The notes: generated by a model from the sequence alone, not told the origin. 64,000 nt of DNA from JAFEDN01 sp963832945 (GCA_963832945.1 CAWHVV010000007.1:651432-715431); one strand, 5' to 3'. Shown: positions 53,549-63,995, counted from the first letter of the stretch. Numbers and translations: made by a program.

Positions 53549-54686
53549 TCTTTCTAAACGGCGGATAATCCTTGCGCGGCGTATTAATCAAAGTCAATGT
53601 TGGCGCGCTTTCTCGGCGGCAACAAACTTTATTCGCTGCCGCAATCAAGTCTCGCACTTCCGCCGCGCTGTAGTGTGTGGTAATGCGAGTTGATTTATGC
53701 CCCAACAAATCTTGCCGATCTTCCATACTCACTTGTGCGGCGCGTAAACGGCATCCAAACGTGTGTTTAAGGTCATGGATTCGGACTGGCAAACCTAATG
53801 CTCGCCTCGCCTTTTTCCATGCCCGGTTATTCATTTGCTGGACTCGCGTTTGACCGCTCAAGCCAGTAAACACATAAACCGGGTGTTAACCTCGCACCTC
53901 AACAATTATTTGCTGGGCAATTTCGTTTAACACCACTAACCGCTCAAGTTTATTTTTGGAATATTCGCCGGGAATCACAAACACGCTGGCGTTTAGCTCC
54001 GGGATAAAATATTCCCAATCCCATCGCAACCGGCAAACCTCTTGATCACGCAATCCCGTGTTGACTTTAAACAACGCCATTCGGCGCAAGTACAACGGCA
54101 ACAACGCGAACAATTGATCTTGTTCTTCCCAACTCAGCGGATAGGCTTTACGCTCATCACTCTGCGGCAGTAACTTAATTTTTGGCGCATTCGCCAGCCA
54201 GGTTAAACTGGATTCATCCGTCCATTCACTACTGGCCAGATTGAAAATGCGCCGCACCACCTGCAAAGTAATATTGATCGTGCGGTTCTTCACGCCCTGC
54301 CCTTGCCGCATTTCGATATAAGGCTTCAGAGAGAATAAAGTAATTTTATCCAGCTCCATTTCCCCAATATGCGGCTTGAGTTTGGCGATCTGCTCGGTGT
54401 CTTTTTGAATCGTCCGCTTATGCTGATTTTCCGCTAAATACTTTTCGGCAGCTTGCATAAACATCCGCTTCGGTCTAACGCCGTAAACCTGCATCAAGCG
54501 AATTTGCTCTATACGGTAAGCCAAATAACGCTCGGCCTCTGCCTTCTCGCTTGTGCCGATACTTTCAAATATCCGCTTTCCAAAAACAGTTTTTTCTACA
54601 TGCCATATCCCCTTACGAAACCGTAACCCGGATAAATTTCTACATTTTTTGCGTCCCACAATTACCTCCTTTTTGAAGACGCTCAT
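53520..54686 (-). pseudogene. Tyrosine recombinase / phage integrase with in-frame TAA
   Basis: One continuous frame is interrupted by TAA at 53886-53888 (VEVRG-stop-HPVYVFTG). Before the stop: an N-terminal DNA-binding arm, a SAM-like core-binding domain and the first catalytic Arg in NTGLRDQEVCRLRW. After it: HDLKHTFGCRLR (box II His, with Lys in the usual Arg position), LLGHKSTRITTHY with the nucleophile Tyr. The last residues run out of frame through the higB remnant, so the natural end is lost. The protein cannot be full length unless the stop is read through. Confidence 0.85.
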
Positions 54687-55243
54687 TCACAATTTGGGAC
54701 TATATGGCACGGCTGAGTTAATTTCAAGCTCTTCTGAATTTTGGCAAAGTGATGCAGTTCGCATCACTTCAAGCCAAAAAACTAGTGAAATTTGCTGATT
54801 TTTGATAAAAACAAGCGGCGATGCTGAGTAAAACCTCAAAATCATCATCACTTTATCATCACTTTGACGAAATTCAGCGGTTTTTTCTGCATGTCCATTC
54901 CGAGATGTAACAGTTTGAATGATTGAGGTTTTCCGTCAAAGCAACCCTGTTGCGACGGGTGTGGTTGGGGTTGGCTTAATCAGTAAAAATAGGAAATCTG
55001 AATAAAATTCATAATATTTATTTTCTTTTATTTTTTCAAAAGCTACTAAAATCAGATTTTGACATTCTGTTTCATCCTTAGTTTTAATAACTCTAGATTG
55101 TTAGTGGTTATGATCGTTTTTTAATACTAGTTGCACTAAATACAATCTTTTACCACTACATTCCTAGCTATACTCAGCGCCCATGACGACTTGAAGTCTA
55201 TGTATTCCGTCTTCGTAAACGGCAACTTTTTTATTTTTTAGTA
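54687..55243. other. Gene-free stretch upstream of the integrase
   Basis: About 550 AT-rich bases. I see no ORF with coding character, no tRNA half and no clear long repeat. It probably contains the integrase promoter. Confidence 0.5.
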
Positions 55244-55600
55244 TCAGCTTCCTCTATCATTTCCAAAATTTCTACGTTTGAATGGGTTTAAGAGATTTTT
55301 ATTCCATCCATCAATGTATGCCTCAACTCTATACATAATATTAACAACTCCCTGTTTATTGTTATTACTAATTACCACCATAAAAGGAGTTTCTTTAGGA
55401 CATTGCTCAGGACTAAAAGTCACAATCAGCTTAAGATTTTGCAATTTCTTAGCCAGTCTATGATTATTTATTTCAACCCAAAAATATATAGCACTTCCTA
55501 TTAAAACAATTAACGAAAAAAATATGCTCATAATTTTAGGAAATTTATAAAACAGCGCTAAAATAATGACGGCAATAACAATTGACAGAAAAATATACAT
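55244..55600 (-). CDS. Small two-helix membrane protein, unknown
   Basis: 118 residues; AGGAG lies 10 nt before ATG 55600. Two hydrophobic helices at ~2-18 and ~25-42 (FLSIVIAVIILALFY; MSIFFSLIVLIGSAIYFW) are followed by a soluble domain with beta strands (KLIVTFSPEQC, PFMVVISNN) of about 70 residues, probably outside the membrane or cytosolic. No recognised family. It lies among toxin-antitoxin genes but shows no motif linking it to them. Confidence 0.5.
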   Translation of the reverse strand: MYIFLSIVIAVIILALFYKFPKIMSIFFSLIVLIGSAIYFWVEINNHRLAKKLQNLKLIVTFSPEQCPKETPFMVVISNNNKQGVVNIMYRVEAYIDGWNKNLLNPFKRRNFGNDRGS

Positions 55601-55755
55601 TAAGCTACGCTCCTGGTAAACATCTCAGCCTAAAATTTTCTTTGTCATATTTAAAATCGAGTCAAAACATTAACACTTTCAGGCTCTTAGAATTCGCAAT
55701 GGTATTCTCATATCAAATTACAGGTCTGATCTCCCATTGCAAATTTATTATTTTA

Positions 55756-55995
55756 TCAACTATTGTCATCACTTTTTTTATTAAAATGTTTGTCTATCTG
55801 ATTTAATAATCTAAGCCCCTCTTTTGGAAAGCTTTTAGCGGCGCGGGCGCGAAATCGCATTTCGGCATCAAACTCAGCCAGCACTATCGTGGAAATCTCT
55901 TCCATTAATTTATTGATACTAATGTGTCGCTGTTCAGCCAATAATTTGAGCCGTTCATGTTTACCATCAGGTAATCTGATCGTTAAGGTAGACAT
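55756..55995 (-). CDS. Ribbon-helix-helix antitoxin-like protein
   Basis: 79 residues with AGGAGG upstream of ATG 55995. The N-terminus STLTIRLPDGKHERLKLLAE followed by QRHISINKLMEEI is a typical Arc/CopG ribbon-helix-helix DNA-binding fold. The C-terminus (MRFRARAAKSFPKEGLRLLNQ) is the sort of tail that binds a toxin. No toxin gene is adjacent, so it is an orphan or its partner has been lost. Confidence 0.7.
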   Translation of the reverse strand: MSTLTIRLPDGKHERLKLLAEQRHISINKLMEEISTIVLAEFDAEMRFRARAAKSFPKEGLRLLNQIDKHFNKKSDDNS

Positions 55996-56056
55996 TTTAG
56001 GTATCCTCCTTCAATAATTAACGCTATCGCTCGGCTTTTGGCTGCCAATTATTTGA

Positions 56057-56437
56057 TCAAATGCGTGCCTCTAACCTTAACTCAGAAGCAACAACTGTCA
56101 CAATTTTATGTCGTCCATGACCCGGATTAATTTCTTCAGAAGTTTTTACAAAACCATAATTTTCTAATTCATGGATGTCACGATACACCGCTGCCCGATT
56201 TCTCTTAATAGCTTTGGCAATATTTGTAATAGAATCAGGATGACGCCGAATAATTTTAATCAAACTAATTTTGGTTTCACTCAGTAAATGTAACATCTCT
56301 GAAGGGTCTTCAAAAGTAAATGTATATGACGTCTTAAGGCGCTTACCCTTATCAGCAGCACGCATTGTACTCTTTAGATTATCAAAAAATTGATCTACAG
56401 AGCCTGTTTTAATAAGAATACTTTTTGGCTTTTTCAT
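56057..56437 (-). CDS. TumA-like HTH antitoxin
   Basis: 126 residues from ATG 56437, chosen because GGAG lies 8 nt upstream; the longer frame to 56605 lies inside the toxin gene in another frame. A winged helix-turn-helix follows residue ~60 (SITNIAKAIKRNRAAVYRDI, then HELENYGFVKT). It overlaps the end of the TumE-like toxin gene by 29 bp, the order toxin-antitoxin known for tumE-tumA pairs. Confidence 0.65.
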   Translation of the reverse strand: MKKPKSILIKTGSVDQFFDNLKSTMRAADKGKRLKTSYTFTFEDPSEMLHLLSETKISLIKIIRRHPDSITNIAKAIKRNRAAVYRDIHELENYGFVKTSEEINPGHGRHKIVTVVASELRLEARI

Positions 56438-56741
56438 GTAATGCTCTCCACTCTTTCTCAAATTGCTCAGCGATGTCTTCGTAGCTGACAAATTCAATGG
56501 GTTCTTCTCTTCCCATATAATGACGGTGATGGTGGCCATGATCGTTGTCATAGCCCAGCACACGCCCATTATCAACATGGCAAAGCCGGAAATTAATATA
56601 GGCAAAGCTATATCTGCCCACCTTACCCTTTACATCTACGCTAACCGAAGCTCGCACTATCCCATTGCCGGATTTTTCCGACATCTTAATTGTTTCGTCT
56701 ATGACTTTAGTCAACTTCACATTTGGTTTTTTCTTTACCAC
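56409..56741 (-). CDS. TumE-like toxin (DUF6516)
   Basis: 110 residues from a GTG start. The landmark is the His-rich stretch CHVDNGRVLGYDNDHGHHHR followed by HYMGREEP, as in DUF6516/TumE family proteins, and a C-terminal helix EFVSYEDIAEQFEKEW. TumE toxins are small and act on an as yet poorly defined target. Both genes of the pair look intact, making this the only complete toxin-antitoxin module in the patch. Confidence 0.65.
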   Translation of the reverse strand: MVKKKPNVKLTKVIDETIKMSEKSGNGIVRASVSVDVKGKVGRYSFAYINFRLCHVDNGRVLGYDNDHGHHHRHYMGREEPIEFVSYEDIAEQFEKEWRALHEKAKKYSY

Positions 56742-57549
56742 ACTGTAAGTCTATCAGATAATACATCAAATGTCATATCTGTGAAAAAATAGACGGCTGT
56801 GCAAAAATTGGCTGCCGGAAATTTGCCGGAATCAAGGGGTCACGACAGGTCACAATTTTAAAAATTGATTAAAGTAGAGTCAAATTGTGAATGAGCGTCC
56901 AAAGCTAATAAATATAATTAAAACAATAAGTTATATCAATAACCATCTGATCAATTTTTACCCTAGGGCAAATTTAAACCACCGCTATCGGACTGTTAAT
57001 CACTTGGTCGGCAGTTCAAATCTGTCCCGGGGAGCCGAAAATCAAGCACTCACAGCGATTTTTGTCCTGTACAGAAATGCGCCGTCGGAGATTTGCGGGA
57101 CTCAGAGTAAAGTTTGCTGCTTTTAAGCGCAATAAACAAATAAAATTAGTTTATTTATTTTCAATTTTTGCATGTAAATTTATCAAAATTACTTCATGTG
57201 TAAAAATCCTTTAAAAAATGAGAATATTTTTAGATTATTCAAAAAACTCATAAAAAAATAAAAAATATAATCAATCAATTATATCTTTCAAACCAATGTG
57301 CAAAATAGTCACCTGCTTGAAACAAATTATAAATCACTTCAAAATATACATGAAATAATCGTTTCTTAATGATTGTTTTTTCTAGTATGATAACGACCAG
57401 GATAGATCATATAAGGGACAATATGCATGAAATAATTATTTATAGATCAAAAAATGGCAAGATAACACTCGACGTTAATCTTACTGATCGATATGGATAG
57501 AATATTGGCATTGCAGGTAACATAGTCAACTGGTGTAAGTTTTAGGTGG
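56742..57549. other. AT-rich gene-free stretch containing a tRNA-Asn scar
   Basis: Apart from the tRNA fragment (separate entry) no ORF with coding character is seen. 57130-57500 is very AT-rich with poly-A/poly-T runs; it presumably carries the promoter of the plus-strand genes that follow. Confidence 0.5.
56985..57037 (+). repeat. tRNA-Asn 3'-half scar
   Basis: GGACTGTTAATC (anticodon GTT), a short variable region, T arm GGCAG TTCAAAT CTGTC and acceptor strand CCGGGGA with G discriminator match tRNA-Asn from the anticodon arm on. The end is CCG instead of CCA and the 5' half is absent. As with the tRNA-Lys scars, this is best explained as an old integrase attachment site; a broken integrase lies 2.3 kb away. 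Confidence 0.6.
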
Positions 57550-58495
57550 GTGGATCCAAAAAAAGCCGATCTCAAAAGCCAAGGCCATAAAACGAGATTA
57601 AAAATGAGAAAAATACAGAATCAAAAAATTGAGTTAATTCCTGAGATTTGGAGTATTATCTTCGAGTACGAAGACTTTCTTATTAACCCACTGTATTCAT
57701 TGACTGGCTTGGATCAACTTTTAAAAGAATTAACCTCCCAAAGTTTAAATACTATTTTCAAAAAAATAAGCGCTAGAAAAAAAGCCGAAGCTATCTATGC
57801 CAGGTTAGATCAGAAACAACAATTAGAAAGGAAAAATCAACTAAAATTTTCACTACAATTTATTTTTAGTCATAAAAACAATGAAAAATTGAGTAATAAA
57901 AAAATTATTATCAGATTTTATAGATAGAATGCTAATCAATATTATTCACGTAGGTAATAAAACTCGTAATCTATATAGGACTTTACTCAAAAAAGAAAAT
58001 TTTGATGAAATTTTTTTTATAAACGTCTTGCAACAAGACACTCTATTGGAAAAAGAGCAAATCTTACAAAATTTATTAATTAATTTCACTTATTTATCCA
58101 TCGGAAAACAAGTCTTAAAAGCCATGCCCGTAACCCATTTGCAAGATCCAACTTTATATGAATTAACCGTAAAAAAACCTTACTTCGAAGGTTGTTTTTT
58201 AGTTTCTGGTCTCATCGCCATGTGTGGTATGGCTTGTTACAATTTCTATCCTTTACCGGAACTGAGCTGGTGGTCCGGTATAAAAGCTACCTTTTTCGTA
58301 GCTGGCTATTCAATTATTGCAAGCACCACCCTTCAAACCATTCGTGAAATACGTTTTCCTGAACCACTATTAGAAGGTCACACCCATTTATCAAACCAAC
58401 GTTATAATCAATTTTTAAAAGTTAAAAATTCTTTAGAGGAATCGAAAAAAAATGAATATTCAAAATCAACAACATTCCAATCCTTATCGCCTTAA
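57550..58495 (+). pseudogene. F-box-like membrane protein gene with A7 frameshift
   Basis: Two ORFs, 57550-57927 and 57929-58495, join smoothly if one A is removed from the A7 tract near 57898-57904: the text then reads SNKKLLSDFIDRMLINIIHV without a stop, giving ~315 residues. Near the N-terminus ELIPEIWSIIFEYEDFL resembles the first helix of an F-box (LPxEIxxxIFxYL), which recruits SCF ubiquitin ligases in eukaryotes; this is a weak call. The second part has two hydrophobic helices (CFLVSGLIAMCGMACYNFY and IKATFFVAGYSIIASTT). ATG 57604 is an alternative start to GTG 57550. Confidence 0.5.
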
Positions 58496-58515
58496 AACAG
58501 TTGAGGAGAAAATAA

Positions 58516-58938
58516 ATGAAAGAGACAAAAACTTCAAACCCGAAGCCGGAATTTTCAGATGTCACACAATCAGATCCCGCTGCCAGGGAAAGCTTTTCTC
58601 AATTTGAGAAAAATAATGATGGAACCGAAATTCCTTATTTCAAAATTAATAAAATCGAAAAAATTCATCACCTTTTGGATTACTTAAGTTTAAATTTCAA
58701 GGTAAAAACGCTTACTGTCGAGGTGGATAGTCAAGTGAATGAAGCAGCCCGCCTTTTAGCATGCAATAATACCTTGACCCGCCTCCGCATAAGCATAGGG
58801 AATGGGAGCGTCAGCCTTGAAGGAATAAATCAACTATTACAAAATAATATCCTCTTATTAAAAGAGGGTCAAATCTGGAATTGTGAAAAGACTCTATTCA
58901 CAACTCCAGATTTGACCCCCTATCAGATTTCATTATAG
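58516..58938 (+). CDS. Short LRR-like protein ending in a palindrome
   Basis: 140 residues; GAGGAG lies 9 nt before ATG 58516. Residues ~65-110 have LRR-type spacing (VKTLTVEVDSQVNEAARLLA then LTRLRISIG), so it is probably one end of a leucine-rich-repeat protein. The last ~25 residues are encoded by a 53-bp palindrome and do not look native, so the gene was likely longer before that element inserted. Confidence 0.5.
   Translation: MKETKTSNPKPEFSDVTQSDPAARESFSQFEKNNDGTEIPYFKINKIEKIHHLLDYLSLNFKVKTLTVEVDSQVNEAARLLACNNTLTRLRISIGNGSVSLEGINQLLQNNILLLKEGQIWNCEKTLFTTPDLTPYQISL
58866..58918. repeat. 53-bp palindromic element at a gene junction
   Basis: GGGTCAAATCTGG-A-ATTGTGAA on the left pairs with TTCACAACTCCAGATTTGACCC on the right (21 of 22 positions) around AAGACTCTA. 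It encodes the end of the LRR-like ORF and lies just before the TPR gene frame. Similar palindromes inserted in coding sequence are known in Rickettsia. Confidence 0.7.
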
Positions 58939-60970
58939 AGGTGTTCATTATTTTAAATCGTTCTTCCCAAATCCAGAATTTAGAAGAACCCGCCGGCATA
59001 AAATCAAAGAAGATAAATTTCATGAATCTATTTATAGTCCTGCAATTCATCAATTAGCAGGGTTACCGATGGGTGACTCTATAGATAGCCGCGAAAAAAT
59101 AATACGTATTCGTCAGGCGCAAAGAAAACTGAGCAAGGGTTTTACAACATTAGCTAGCAGACCTGCGCAAGAACGATCATGGTGGGGAAAAAAAAGAACT
59201 CATGAAAAATTGCTGTATCAACATTATCAACGATTTGTAAATACCTACAGTGAATTTCGTACAGAAAATAAGGAGAAAAAACATGAATGCTACAGTGTCA
59301 TGCCCAGCACTGAAAATCCTTATGTGTCTACTGCGGATGAAGCACGACATGCCGTGTTGTATGCATTAGGCGCCAAAGCAGACTCAAGCCATGGAACCTT
59401 ACGACCTGGATACACGCCTAATGGTCGAGCCAAACACCCTAAAGTCGGTGACGTTCACATAATAATTCATAAGTTGCAAAATTTAGCTACTCAGCAACCC
59501 CTCTGTCTATCAGTATGACAAGCCGAAAATAAAGTTGATATAGATGGTAGAGTTTTGAACGAACGTGAAACGACATTTAAGGGATGGATTACCGCAAAAC
59601 ACATTATACACACTCAACAAATTCGCTTTCCTTCGTTTAATATCGAATTTCGTCCGGCTTATCACATACATAAATACGGTATTGCAACTAAAAAAATTTT
59701 TAATGCACGTAGGCGATCTATTTTGGATAGAGGCAGGACCTAGAAAGAGACAACATTATTAGAAAAACTAGCGGATGATTATGCAACCCAGCTCCATCAT
59801 AAAGCTCAACAATTCGTAAAAGACAAAAAAGGATATATTGTTTATCTTGGTTTGGATGGACAATTACGTGCAAATCTACCCACAACAATGAGTGTTCGTG
59901 AAGAAAGGGCTAAGGGAAGATTGGCAGGGGACGAATCCTGGTTTGAGCATAATCTTTCAGAATTCCTCGAATCGAAATCGAATAATGATACAGAGAGTGA
60001 CGAAGAATTCCCAATGCTGCGAAAACAGCCACATTTAGCAGCAATCGCTTGTCAAACTGGTGTGACTTATTTTTCTCAAGGTAATTATGCAGATGCTATT
60101 CACGCGTTTTCTCAAGCAATTAGGTATGATTACAAAAATGCTAATTATCACGCTAACCTTGCTTTATCAAAGTATTTATTGTGCAAAGAAGATATCACTG
60201 CCGGAAAGGACTACTTCGTTGCTTCGCGACTAAATCCCGAAGTCGATAACCACTACGACCCGCCATTCCGAAGTTATTTTTCTGATATGCGTTTAAAGAG
60301 AGCAAAGTGGTTTAATGATCAAGGAAACTTGAAACATCTAGCGAGAGATGAAAAAGCAGCTATTATTAACTATACCAAAGCTACCTTATATGATAAAAAT
60401 CCATTCTTTTACGTCAATCGAGCATTATCAAAATATTTATTAAACAAAGAAAATATCACTGCTGGTAGGGATTATTTCGTTGCTTTGCAACTTAATCCCG
60501 AAATTGATAACCAATATGACTCTACGCAACGAAGCTGTTTTTCCGATATGCTTTTAAGACGAGCAATATGGTTTAACCATCAAGGAAATCTGCAACGTCA
60601 ATTGGGAGATGAAAAAAAAGCTATTAGTAAATACACTCAAGCTATTGCACTAGATGATAAAAGTGCATATTATTATATGAATCGCGCTATTGCTAAATAT
60701 ATGCTCGATAAAAACGATATAACCGCTCAGCAAGACTATACACAAGCCACCTTATTATTTCCAAGTATTATTTCTAATTATACTGATCCCGCTTTTCAAC
60801 CTATTTTCCAACATCTCAGTCATGCTCAAACTCAATCGACTCTGCATTTATCTAATTTTCAAAATATAATTCTTGTATCTTCGAACAATAAAACCATCCC
60901 AAACAGTACTCATGAGAATACAGATAAAAAATCTTCTTCTCTGGAAATGGGTAAACTGCCTTTCGGATAA
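58925..60970 (+). pseudogene. TPR protein, single frame with two in-frame stops
   Basis: One reading frame runs from the palindrome (GVHYFKSFFPNPEF, RRTRRHKIKEDKFHESIYSP) to 60970, broken only by TGA 59516-59518 and TAG 59741-59743. The N-terminal part (ENPYVSTADEARHAVLYALG, then HPKVGDVHIIIHKL) looks like an unrecognised globular domain. Three tandem ~95-residue TPR-type units follow at ~60060-60780 (YFSQGNYADAIHAFSQAIRY, AAIINYTKATLYDKNPFFYV, KAISKYTQAIALDDKSAYYY). There is no clear start upstream of ATG 59069. The part from ATG 59852 alone could be expressed as a 372-residue TPR protein. Confidence 0.65.
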
Positions 60971-61006
60971 AAAAATATTCAAAAAACAGAAGATTTCTTA
61001 ATGTCC

Positions 61007-61047
61007 TCTCACACCACCGTACGAGCGATGTTGCATACGGCGGTTTC
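61007..61047 (-). pseudogene. Group II intron domain V remnant
   Basis: On the minus strand GAAACCGCCGTATGCAAC..GTACGGTGGTGTGAG matches the 3' end common to many bacterial group II introns (GAACCGCCGT..ACGGTGGTGTGAGAGG). No intron-encoded protein is near, so it is a fragment. Confidence 0.5.
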
Positions 61048-61076
61048 AGCTAAATGTTTAACTCTTTGTTTCATTC

Positions 61077-63090
61077 TTAGCAGTCCAATGCTGATGCCGA
61101 AGCGGAGTTTACTCTCGACATTTTCTCTCGCTCCGCCTTCCGTAATGCAAATAATGTCTGTTTCACATTAGCCAGTTGGGGGCGTTGCTCCGGCGCTTCA
61201 TGCATGCAATTTCGAATAATTTCTTCAAATTCTTTCGGTGTGTCCTTAGGAATATTTTTTGGCTCTTTGGATTCTATTAAATCAAACGGGTCTTGACGAG
61301 TAATTAATTCCCCAAATATGATCGCCAGGAAATACAGGTCGGTTGCCGTCGTCACTGGTTGGCTGTTGTTCCGAAATTCTGGGGCGAAATCATAATATTC
61401 TCTCCACTCAGAAGCAAAAAGATGGAAACTACGCGAATCTCCGTATTGAGTTAAAATAGAATGCTCAAAATCCGCTAATTTAGCGCGGAAGGCATTGTCT
61501 AACAGCACATTACGGCTTGATAAATCTCCGTGAATGATATCCTGCTTGTGCAGTTCTTCTAACCCTTGAATGATATCCAGGGAGATTTGGTAAAGTACTG
61601 TCCATGTCAGCGCTTGTTTGCTCTCATGAAGCAGAGTTTCTAAAGTCCCACCCGGCATATATTCCATTACTAGCGAATAATGTGGTCCCAGCCAAGAAAT
61701 ACCCTCTAGCTTCACGATGCGTTCTGATTCATTAAACATGGCCATGATCAGCGCTTCCTTGAAAATCCTTCTTTCAGTGGATTTTTTGATAACGATTTTA
61801 GATTCACCCCGCTGGCCGATATATACTTTATTTAGTGGTCTATTAGATATTTTCTTACTCAGTTTCAAATTGATAGGATCAATGATCTTCTGTCTCAGAA
61901 TCTGAATGGCAGGAACTGAGATGGCGTGCCGCGTTAATTGCATACGAATAGGAAGGTAATTACTGTAAACTTTAATAGCTGCTTCTAGTACATCCTCCCA
62001 ATCTTTTTGTATAAAAATATAGTCGTTGATAATTATAGATATGTCAATAGCTGGATTTATTAATATTTCCATCAGTAATGGACCCAAAATTAGAATAAAA
62101 AATGAACGCTGAATAAATGAGGATCGTTTCCTCATTTCAAAAAGTTCATCATAGTTAGCCAATTTTGATGAAAGCGATTGAGGAATTTCGCTGTCATATT
62201 CTACTAAATATTCTGCTACCTGCTGAGAATGTGTAAATTCTATAGGAAATCTATCATCAGTAGTTGTTATATTAGGATCCGCCCCCTTCTCAAGCAAATG
62301 TAATACAAGATTAGAATTCGGAGACTCTATATCCATTGAAGACCATCCATAGCGCATTTCAGGCTTGATCTTGTCCAAAAAAATTTAAGTCTCCCAAAAT
62401 AACAACCGTAATAGTGCTCTACGGCAAGATGGAGTGGAAGTCATCCCGTTATTGTCTTGGGCATTAATATTTGCTTTAGCTTCCAATAGTTTTTGCATTA
62501 TATATATTGGATTTAATTCAGAACAATTAAATAATGCGCAATCACTAAAATATCCACGACTACCCCTAAAGTACGGGGAGTTAAAGTAGTAGGAGCGAGC
62601 TTTTATTGCAGCGATATGAAGCGCCGTCATCCCCCTATTATTGCGTTGGCCTATTGTATCCTCATTTAGGAGGTTATCGATCTTGGTCTCAAAAAATACA
62701 GCCTTATGTAAGGGCATGGGGGATATGTACTTGCTTTTCTAGAAATTTTAAAGGGTCCGGTGATGGTAAAATAATATGATTTTCAGGGTCTTCCATATCC
62801 CCCACCATCAATAGACATAAAAAAGCCATCGGATTTAAAATGCGGTACGGCGATTGTTCTTGGCCCTCAAAAATATAATCAATAATATAAGGATAATCGC
62901 CCAATAATTCCCGCAAAGGCTTGCGCCAATCAGCCATTCCAGTCTTTTCTTCCCTTCCCTGAAACTTAAAATAATCTGAGTCTATTGCATTCAAATCAAA
63001 AACTGATTGAAGTAGCCGCCAAAACGGTATTAGGAGATCAAAGACTGTAAAATAGAATTTGAATTTCGGCGTTTTTAATAATATTTTCAT
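61077..63090 (-). pseudogene. Ankyrin / pseudokinase gene with three frameshifts
   Basis: Three ORFs (62704-63090, 62385-62717, 61077-62378) overlap end to end and join after small indels: one missing base near 62712 (VHISPMPLHKAV), one extra T near 62440 (GMTPLHLAVEHYYGC) and one missing T in the T-run near 62385 (LKFFLDKIKPEMRYG). The product has an N-terminal helical part, ankyrin repeats (NNRGMTALHIAAIKARS, AKANINAQDNNGM, EKGADPN) and a protein kinase-like domain: VIKK Lys, IIHGDLSSRNVLLD with its Asp, but DFE in place of DFG and a poor glycine loop, so catalysis is doubtful. Related in style to the TIR-kinase protein. Confidence 0.7.
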
Positions 63091-63578
63091 TGTTTTTATG
63101 TTCTCTCTTTAATATTTTTACAGACATCATGACATTTTGAATTTTCCATTGCAGTTGTCTCACTAGCCCACCGTTTCCCTGGCCTTATCTGGGATCTGGG
63201 TAAAACTCTGGCTAAACATTCATTGTCATCTCGATCTTAAATTCCGGGGATGATGAGGAACGCTAGATAGGGTTATGGCAGGTAGCGCTATGATGTAATT
63301 CGTTACAATAGAAGTCTTCTTCGAAGAGTGATGATTTTTAAATAACTGACCCCCACTCGAGTTTTTATAAATATTTAAAGGTTTTTTGACTGCCCGTCTA
63401 TTCGTCAATATATTTCGTACCGAACTAGGTAAATCGCTCGCGTGGCTATCTCGATCAAAGTTTTATTTCCATAGGCGGATTTGTTTATATAATAAGGATA
63501 ATATCTTTTTCACAACTAATGATCTTATTTGAAAGTAAACAATTCATTAATTTAACTAAAGCGTCTTCTCTCATGAGT
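63091..63578. other. Gap between decaying effector genes
   Basis: No gene supported; a 60-codon ORF on the minus strand at 63226-63408 lacks coding character and ribosome site. No repeat recognised. Confidence 0.4.
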
Positions 63579-63995
63579 TTATGTTTTTGGACAATGACGT
63601 ATTATTTGATTCCCACGCACAGTGAAGTGATCCATTTTTTCCGTTGGCGGAATTTGTTTGTCCCAATTTTTAAAAAATAAATTTAATAGTTCATAATCCT
63701 CACTCAAAAAAATATTGTTAAATATTCTTCTGATCATTTCATTGGAAAGTTCTAGAATATTTAAACCTAATTGAAGAAAGAACTGGATGGCTAGTGGATG
63801 ATAATATTGATTTAAAAAATATTTATGGCTTAGATTTTCTTCATTAAGCACGCGAAAACAGTTAAAATCTCTTAAATTCCAGGCTTCTATCCTGAATGCA
63901 AACAGAGCGATGGGGTCTTTCTTCAGAGTCAAAATCCACTCATTTAATACAAAATAAGCGCCATACTCTATTAATTCATGACATACCTGCCACAC
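63579..63995 (-). CDS. Helical repeat-like protein, probably truncated by the window edge
   Basis: 138 residues from a GTG five bases from the window end, so the true start probably lies outside. The sequence has helix pairs with ankyrin-like character (AIQFFLQLGLNILELSNEMI then SEDYELLNLFFKNW) but no clean consensus. Same strand as the ankyrin-pseudokinase gene 490 bp away; it may be an upstream part of the same decayed locus or an independent gene. Confidence 0.4.
   Translation of the reverse strand: MWQVCHELIEYGAYFVLNEWILTLKKDPIALFAFRIEAWNLRDFNCFRVLNEENLSHKYFLNQYYHPLAIQFFLQLGLNILELSNEMIRRIFNNIFLSEDYELLNLFFKNWDKQIPPTEKMDHFTVRGNQIIRHCPKT

Noticed and set aside
55756..55995. Ribbon-helix-helix gene as partner of the TumE-like toxin
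   Set aside because: The TumE-like gene already overlaps its own HTH antitoxin; the gap and separate ribosome site argue for independence.
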